A stretch of 64,000 nucleotides of DNA from an uncultured PS1 clade bacterium (lineage in GTDB: Bacteria; Pseudomonadota; Alphaproteobacteria; RS24). The notes below the pieces were generated by a model. It was not told where the DNA came from. It saw only the letters and a program-made list of their open reading frames with translations, and searched no databases. Below are positions 59,161 through 64,000 of this stretch, piece by piece. Made by a program: the position numbers and the translations under genes. Position 1 is the first letter of the stretch, and each line of letters begins with the position of its first letter. Location of the stretch: NCBI GenBank assembly GCA_902624095.1, contig CACNWB010000008.1:1-64000 (forward strand), in the 5' to 3' direction.

Positions 59161-60363
59161 ATGCTCGAAGGCATAAAAGTTATCGAAATGGCAACCTATA
59201 TTGCTGCACCCGCTGCCGGCGGCGTTATGGCCGATTGGGGTGCCGAGGTTATCAAAGTTGAACCGCTGGGCGGCTGCCCGATGCGTAACTTCTTTGCAAC
59301 CGCCATGACGGACGATTATCCGGACAATCCAGTTTTTGCGCTGGACAATCGAGGCAAGCGGGCGCTCGCCGTAAACACATCCACTAACGAAGGCACCGAC
59401 ATCGTGCGCAAACTAGTGACAGATGCCGATGTGTTCTTGACCAATGTGCGCCCGGGTCAGTTAGAAAAACAGGGCCTTGATTTCGAAACGCTGCACGCCA
59501 TTAACCCGAAAATGATTTACGCAAGCGTCACCGGCTTCGGCCTTGAGGGTGACGAGCGCGATAAGCCGGGCTTCGACACGGCAGCTTTTTGGGCAAAATC
59601 CGGCATTGGCTGGATGATGACCCCCAAAGGCGCTTCGCCCGTTCCGCTGCGTGTTGCTGTCGGCGACCATATCACCGGCATCAGCACGGCAAGCGGCATT
59701 CTGGCTGCGCTGTTGCGGGCACAGAAAACCGGCAAAGGTACGCTGGTCGAAAGTTCACTGGTACGTTCAGGCGCCTATGTCGTGGGTTCGGATTTTTCGA
59801 CCTATATGCGCTATGGACGCATTGCACGTTCGCGGCCTCGCGATGAGGCTGTGGTGCCGACAAGCAATTTCTTCCAAACCTCAGACGGGCATTGGCTGTT
59901 CATGAATTCGCGCCCCGGAGAACCCGACTGGCCGGAAATCATGCGCGCCACGGGACTAGAGCATTTGGCCGACGACCCACGTTTTGACAGCTTCCGTAAC
60001 CGCCGCAAAAACGGACCGGCCTTGGTCGCTGAATTCGACACTGTATTTGCGCGTTACACGCTCCATGAATGGCAAACGCGTCTGGATGCGGAAGGCATTA
60101 TCTGGTCACCCGTGCAAAGTTTCGAGCAGGCACTCGAAGATCCGCAAATGCGCGATGCGGGTGTGTTTGTCGATATGCCCAAAACTGACGGCACAAGTTA
60201 TACCGCGCCAGCCTCGCCCATTCGCTTTGGCGATGAGAGCACCGACCCGAAAGGTCCGTCGCCGGAAATAGGCGAACATACCGATGAAATTCTGGAAATG
60301 CTCGGCTTTGACGCCGAGGCTCGCGCGAAATTGCACGAAGCAAAAATCGTCAAATCGACCTAA
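59161..60363 (+). CDS. CaiB/BaiF family CoA-transferase (class III)
   Basis: A 400-residue family III CoA-transferase. Near the N terminus it has MLEGIKVIEMATYIAAPAAGGVMADWGAEVIKVEPLGG, then the catalytic-Asp region, VTGFGLEGDERDKPGFDTAAFWAKSG, and the C-terminal domain ending LGFDAEARAKL. It moves CoA between carboxylic acids. GGAG lies 6 bases before the ATG. Substrate unknown; fatty-acid and aromatic acid pathways are common. It overlaps the MATE gene stop by 4 bases in convergent layout. Confidence 0.92.
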   Translation: MLEGIKVIEMATYIAAPAAGGVMADWGAEVIKVEPLGGCPMRNFFATAMTDDYPDNPVFALDNRGKRALAVNTSTNEGTDIVRKLVTDADVFLTNVRPGQLEKQGLDFETLHAINPKMIYASVTGFGLEGDERDKPGFDTAAFWAKSGIGWMMTPKGASPVPLRVAVGDHITGISTASGILAALLRAQKTGKGTLVESSLVRSGAYVVGSDFSTYMRYGRIARSRPRDEAVVPTSNFFQTSDGHWLFMNSRPGEPDWPEIMRATGLEHLADDPRFDSFRNRRKNGPALVAEFDTVFARYTLHEWQTRLDAEGIIWSPVQSFEQALEDPQMRDAGVFVDMPKTDGTSYTAPASPIRFGDESTDPKGPSPEIGEHTDEILEMLGFDAEARAKLHEAKIVKST

Positions 60364-61706
60364 GCCGTTTCCGCAATGTCGTTGAGCGCACGGCGATGCA
60401 GAAAGACATAACGCAGGCCCAGTAGCGCAAAAGGCGCCAACGTGCCCAGAACAATCCCGTCAATTAGTCCCAGCGCACCGCGTCCCAATTCAAAACTCAT
60501 ATACCAGGTTAGAGGTATCATTATGACGATATAACTTAGAATATGAACAAGTGTCGGATACCATGTATCGCGCCGCGCCCGTAAAGACATGGCAAAAAGC
60601 GACTGGCCGGTGTCAAAAATCAATGCGATACTCACATATCCGATCATGGTCGCGGCAAGCCTAACAACGGCAACATCTTCGGTGAACAATCCGGCGGCAA
60701 AACCTGAATAGAAATACATAATCAGAACACCAACCATCATCACGCCAGTTTGCAGACCAAGCCCAACCCAAACCCAGCGATGGACACGCGCCATATCTCC
60801 GGCCCCATATGCATTGCCTACACTGACTGCGGTTGCGACGCCAAAGCCCAGTCCCATCATGAAAAACAGCGCAAACACATTAATGGTGATAACATGAGCT
60901 GCCAGCACAACCGTGCCGAGCAACCCGCCAAACAATGCGAGCGCATTAAAGGCTGCATTTTCGACACCCATGGAAAGGCCCGAAGCATAACCAATGCGCC
61001 GCATTTCTTGCGCAGCACGCCAACCACAAACTGGTCTATCGATACCATATTTTGTGCGGTCCAGAAAAAACCAGACATAGGATAAAATGGCGAACACTTG
61101 CGCAAGCCGAACAATAAATGTCGCCCAGATAGACCCCTCGGCACCCAATTCGGGAAAACCATACATGCCATAGACCAGAACATAATTGGCACCGATATTG
61201 ATGATATTGGCAAATATCATAATGATCATACCGGGTCGCGGATTGCGCACCCCCTCTAGAAAAAATCCGGTAGTCATGTGAATAGCGGCCAGTGGCAAGC
61301 TAAGCCCGGCAATGAAAGAAATGCGCCCGCCTTTTTCCGCCAGCTCCGGTGTTTGGCCAGATAGCAGAAGCAATGTTTCCCCAAAAGCGCAAATGGCAAA
61401 CCCCACAAGGCCGATGGCAATACCCCAAGGCAGAGACAACCACCAAACTTCGCCTGTTTTTGCCGTCTCGCCCGCCCCGAAATGGTTGGACACGAGCACA
61501 GATGTGCCCATCAGCAAGCCAATCATGACAAGAATGAAAATATTGCTCGGCACCATGCCAATGCCGACATAGGCGAGATGCTCGGATGCATAATGTCCGA
61601 CCATCACCGTATCCGTGATCGACAGTGTGAGAATGCCGGTGCGGCTGATAACCACCGGCCACGCAAGAGCAAGCAGGTCGCGAATGTCCTGCAATAATTG
61701 GGGCAT
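60360..61706 (-). CDS. MATE family efflux transporter (second copy)
   Basis: A 448-residue MATE pump with twelve helices: LLALAWPVVISRTGILTLSITDTVMVGHYASEHLAYVGIG, a second repeat with GYASGLSMGVENAAFNALALFGGLLG, and typical GVATAVSVGNAYGAGD in the middle, the loop expected before helix 8. It is not closely similar to the first copy at 32.6-34.0 kb, so the two are separate lineages. The ATG overlaps the nitroreductase stop (TAATG). Confidence 0.93.
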   Translation of the reverse strand: MPQLLQDIRDLLALAWPVVISRTGILTLSITDTVMVGHYASEHLAYVGIGMVPSNIFILVMIGLLMGTSVLVSNHFGAGETAKTGEVWWLSLPWGIAIGLVGFAICAFGETLLLLSGQTPELAEKGGRISFIAGLSLPLAAIHMTTGFFLEGVRNPRPGMIIMIFANIINIGANYVLVYGMYGFPELGAEGSIWATFIVRLAQVFAILSYVWFFLDRTKYGIDRPVCGWRAAQEMRRIGYASGLSMGVENAAFNALALFGGLLGTVVLAAHVITINVFALFFMMGLGFGVATAVSVGNAYGAGDMARVHRWVWVGLGLQTGVMMVGVLIMYFYSGFAAGLFTEDVAVVRLAATMIGYVSIALIFDTGQSLFAMSLRARRDTWYPTLVHILSYIVIMIPLTWYMSFELGRGALGLIDGIVLGTLAPFALLGLRYVFLHRRALNDIAETA

Positions 61707-62290
61707 TACGTGGCGCTCATTTCCGGCAAGCCGAAACAGGCAACCTCCTCAAGTTCGGGTCGTGCGCGTTCGGCAGGTTTTTCGGCGCAAGATCCGAGAT
61801 AGATAAACCCAGCAATCTCGTCTTCCGCACCGCCTCCAAGTCGTGCGAGAACTTTACTATTATAGGCCGCCGCACCAGTCAACCATTGGGCGGCAAAGCC
61901 GGCGGCACGCGCGGCTGTCACCAACATCATGCACACGGCACCGGCTGAATAAAGCTGTTCGCTGTGGGGAATTTTCGGGTGAGCACGCGGGCACGCCAAC
62001 ACAGCTACAATGCAAGGTGCGCGCGAAAACTGATCGCGGGCAGCCTCGACCGCATTCGGCTCGGCATTCGCGACAATGAGCTCCTGCGCGGCAATGTCAC
62101 CCAACTCTTTCCGGTCATCATCTTGAATAACCACGAGCCGCCATGGGGTCAACTTGCCGTGATCGGGCACGCGCGTCGCAATTGACAAAAGCGTTTTGAG
62201 TGCGTTGGGGTCGGGGCCGGGGTCGGACATATTGCGCGCCATCACAGAGCGCCGTTCAGCCAAAAAATTCAGAACAGGATTATCTTGCAT
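61706..62290 (-). CDS. Nitroreductase family protein (YdjA-like)
   Basis: A 194-residue FMN-dependent oxidoreductase with FLAERRSVMARNMSDPGPDPNALKTLLSIATRVPDHGKLTPWRLVVI (the FMN-binding Arg/Ser region) and FAAQWLTGAAAY. Members reduce nitro groups, quinones or other acceptors with NAD(P)H. It is coupled to the MATE gene by one base. The substrate is unknown. Confidence 0.88.
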   Translation of the reverse strand: MQDNPVLNFLAERRSVMARNMSDPGPDPNALKTLLSIATRVPDHGKLTPWRLVVIQDDDRKELGDIAAQELIVANAEPNAVEAARDQFSRAPCIVAVLACPRAHPKIPHSEQLYSAGAVCMMLVTAARAAGFAAQWLTGAAAYNSKVLARLGGGAEDEIAGFIYLGSCAEKPAERARPELEEVACFGLPEMSAT

Positions 62291-62363
62291 TGGTCCGTGA
62301 CCCCATATTAAGTTTCGCCATAGACGCGTTGGCGTCCGGCGACAAAAGAAAACAAATCAAGAC

Positions 62364-62376
62364 TGTGATTATCACA
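62364..62376. promoter_or_regulatory. Palindrome upstream of the nitroreductase gene
   Basis: A perfect 13-base palindrome TGTGATTATCACA, with a 3-base spacer between TGTGA and TCACA, unlike the 6-base spacer of a CRP/FNR site. It lies 74 bases from the nitroreductase start and could bind a dimeric regulator of that gene or of the neighbouring structured region. Confidence 0.3.
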
Positions 62377-62404
62377 ATCACCTCCGAGTTCGCAGTTTAA
62401 ATTT

Positions 62405-62655
62405 ATGCTCCTGCCTATGTCGGGCTCGGCCGCGCGTGCCAGGCAGTGACCAAGTCGCATTCAAGTGCGGCGGTGCTCTAGGAAATAACGGAATTTCCGT
62501 TCCCCAACAAACCAGTGAAGCTGAACACGGCGGCGAGCTTTAAAACTCGGAAAACAGCCTAATTAAAGAAGTGTGTGGCGAATATGCCGGTGTTGGAAGA
62601 CCCGCCACATTTCGCGGTTACCGCCCACAAAATGGGAGGGCTTTTTCTTTAGGGC
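62405..62655 (+). ncRNA. Candidate structured small RNA, unknown family
   Basis: Between two minus-strand genes, the plus strand holds a chain of hairpins: CTGCCT(62411)/AGGCAG(62446), AACGGAA/TTCCGTT at 62487-62501, CGAG/CTCG at 62534-62549, TGTGGCG/CGCCACA at 62574-62609, then a terminator at 62621. No minus-strand gene can use that terminator. Open frames here are short and lack start signals. It may be an alphaproteobacterial small RNA such as 6S, but no sequence block of 6S, tmRNA, RNase P or SRP RNA was recognised. Confidence 0.3.
62621..62650 (+). terminator. Rho-independent terminator in plus orientation
   Basis: A hairpin CC-G-CCCA, loop CAAAA, TGGG-A-GG with one G-A mismatch is followed by GCTTTTTCTTT. 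The T-run lies on the plus strand, while both neighbouring genes are read from the minus strand, so it implies a short plus-strand transcript ending here. Confidence 0.5.
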
Positions 62656-62658
62656 GCC

Positions 62659-64000
62659 TCAGCGCAAATCTGGCGGGCAGGCTTCCTCGGCAAGCATTGT
62701 AGCGACATCATCGAGTCCGACGACCTCTTGGTCTTTGCTGCCCAAACGCCGCAAAGAAACGGTTTGCGCCTCAGCCTCGCGCCCCCCGACAGCGAGAATA
62801 ACCGGCACTTTTGCAACCGAATGCTCGCGCACTTTGTAATTGATTTTCTCATTGCGCGTATCAGCATCCGCACGCAAGCCCTGCGCTCTGAGCGCCGCAA
62901 CAACTTGATGAGCGTAATCATCAGCTTCGGTGGTGATCGGGCAGACTATCACCTGCTGCGGAGCCAACCAGAGCGGCATTTTGCCGGCATAACTTTCGAT
63001 CATAATGCCGATGAAACGCTCCAATGTGCCCAATATCGCGCGGTGTAACATGACCGGCATGTGCTTTTCGCCATCCTCGCCGATATAACTCGCACCCAAG
63101 CGCTCTGGCAGCACAAAATCCAGTTGCAACGTGCCGCATTGCCAGGTTCGTCCGATAGCATCGCGCAGATGATATTCAATCTTTGGGCCGTAAAACGCGC
63201 CCTCGCCCGGCAGTTCTTCCCACTCCAAGCCAACGGTTGTCAGCGCGTCACGCAGGCCGTTTTCGGCCCTGTCCCAAACCGCGTCATCACCCGCGCGCGT
63301 ATCTGGCCGCAAGGCCAGCTTGACCGAAACATCGTTAAAGCCGAGGTCTTCATAAACTTGCGTGACCAACCCGCAAAACTCTACCGCTTCAGCGATGATC
63401 TGGTCGCCGCGGCAGAAAATATGCGCATCATCCTGCGTCATCTGACGCACCCGCATTAGCCCGTGCAACGCGCCATGAGCTTCATTGCGGTGGCAACATC
63501 CGAATTCGGCCATGCGGATGGGCAAGTCGCGATAGCTTTTAATGCCCTGTTTGAAAATTTGCACATGCGCCGGACAATTCATCGGCTTCAAAGCCATCAA
63601 ATCGGCGTCACCTGAAATGACCTCAGCATCATCATCGATGGCCGGCACTTCATCGGGCACGACAAACATATTTTCGCGAAACTTGTCCCAATGGCCAGAC
63701 TGTTCCCAAAAGCGCCGGTCCAGCAATTGCGGGGTTTTCACCTCGTCATAGCCATTGGCCTCGAGGCGGCGGCGAATATATTGCTCTAGCGCTTGCCAGA
63801 TAACGTAGCCCTTTTTGTGCCAGAACACCGAACCTTGCGCTTCTTCCTGCAAGTGGAAAAGATCCATCTCGCGGCCGATTTTTCGGTGATCGCGCTTTTC
63901 GGCTTCTTCAATCATGGTCAGATAGGCTTTGAGCTGGTTTTCATTGGCCCAGCACGTGCCGTAAATGCGCTGCAACATTTGTTTATTGCTATCGCCGCGC
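62659..64000 (-). CDS. thrS: Threonine--tRNA ligase, C-terminal part (cut by window end)
   Basis: Charges tRNA-Thr. The visible 447 residues start within [14 protein letters not shown], so the TGS and editing domains lie outside the window. The catalytic core has [12 protein letters not shown]-type motif [24 protein letters not shown] with the zinc Cys, FRMAEFG-type region, [27 protein letters not shown] (motif 2) and [19 protein letters not shown] (motif 3), with the anticodon-binding domain at the end. The frame is open to base 64000. The identification is secure. Confidence 0.96.
   Translation of the reverse strand, partial: RGDSNKQMLQRIYGTCWANENQLKAYLTMIEEAEKRDHRKIGREMDLFHLQEEAQGSVFWHKKGYVIWQALEQYIRRRLEANGYDEVKTPQLLDRRFWEQSGHWDKFRENMFVVPDEVPAIDDDAEVISGDADLMALKPMNCPAHVQIFKQGIKSYRDLPIRMAEFGCCHRNEAHGALHGLMRVRQMTQDDAHIFCRGDQIIAEAVEFCGLVTQVYEDLGFNDVSVKLALRPDTRAGDDAVWDRAENGLRDALTTVGLEWEELPGEGAFYGPKIEYHLRDAIGRTWQCGTLQLDFVLPERLGASYIGEDGEKHMPVMLHRAILGTLERFIGIMIESYAGKMPLWLAPQQVIVCPITTEADDYAHQVVAALRAQGLRADADTRNEKINYKVREHSVAKVPVILAVGGREAEAQTVSLRRLGSKDQEVVGLDDVATMLAEEACPPDLR

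Noticed and set aside
62364-62376. CRP or FNR site
   Set aside because: The spacer between TGTGA and TCACA is 3 bases, while CRP sites have 6, and the FNR half-site is not matched.

Overview
The window looks like a chromosomal segment of an alphaproteobacterium with a moderately GC-rich backbone, probably aerobic and living on lipids or hydrocarbons. Support comes from housekeeping genes (purF, der, a bamB-like gene, panB, guaA, guaB, rlmE, ppx/gppA, nadK, glpK, thrS) in alphaproteobacterial-type arrangements, many translationally coupled by 1-8 base overlaps. A large share of the accessory genes act on acyl-CoA, ketones or esters. The exact order cannot be fixed from the sequence alone.

Layout. 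1-6.8 kb: the end of purF, an SDR, then a minus-strand block der / BamB-like lipoprotein / YfgM-like membrane protein / panB and another SDR. 6.8-9.8 kb: a decayed DM13-domain gene, a DUF3147-like membrane protein and two GST-like proteins. 10-19 kb: a TrpB2-type enzyme, then the guaB-rsmB-TPR-guaA run with an AT-rich nucleoside phosphorylase-like gene coupled to guaA, then rlmE and ppx/gppA. 19.3-20.5 kb: a small membrane protein coupled to a fatty-acid desaturase. 20.9 kb: tRNA-Thr(TGT).

From just after the tRNA to about 37.3 kb the DNA is by eye clearly AT-richer and the gene content changes. This stretch holds an epoxide-hydrolase-like enzyme, an SMP-30-like lipoprotein, a family of secreted dimeric-barrel-like proteins, an amidase / ABM monooxygenase / acyl-CoA-dehydrogenase-like monooxygenase operon, a DUF3237-DUF1800-DUF1501 operon, a MATE pump, a frameshifted membrane-protein gene, and a fusion of an HSL-type esterase with a Baeyer-Villiger monooxygenase. 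It reads as an acquired metabolic island next to a tRNA gene, though no integrase or second attachment site was seen.

37.3-48 kb: acyl-CoA dehydrogenase, a double thioredoxin-fold protein, enoyl-CoA hydratase, a three-gene ABC system (LolD-like ATPase, FtsX/MacB-type permease with a very His-rich loop, secreted DUF3299 protein), a DUF4396 membrane protein, a second secreted barrel protein, a serine hydrolase and a frameshifted FATP-type acyl-CoA synthetase. 48-56 kb: a GAF/HlyD-like membrane adaptor, an amidohydrolase, a CobW-type GTPase coupled to cytochrome b561, cytochrome c', a class II aldolase and glycerol kinase. 56-64 kb: NAD kinase, Nudix hydrolase, MFS transporter, a DksA-like zinc finger protein, a class III CoA-transferase, a second MATE pump, a nitroreductase, a hairpin-rich gene-free stretch ending in a plus-strand terminator (candidate small RNA), and thrS running off the end.

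Taken together, the region combines nucleotide and translation housekeeping with oxidative breakdown of carbonyl compounds: BVMO plus esterase would turn ketones into alcohol plus acid, and the acyl-CoA synthetase, CoA-transferase, acyl-CoA dehydrogenase and enoyl-CoA hydratase would feed such acids to beta-oxidation. The most unusual items are the HSL-BVMO fusion with an altered BVMO fingerprint, the His-rich ABC export system, the secreted barrel family and the unexplained structured intergenic region before thrS.
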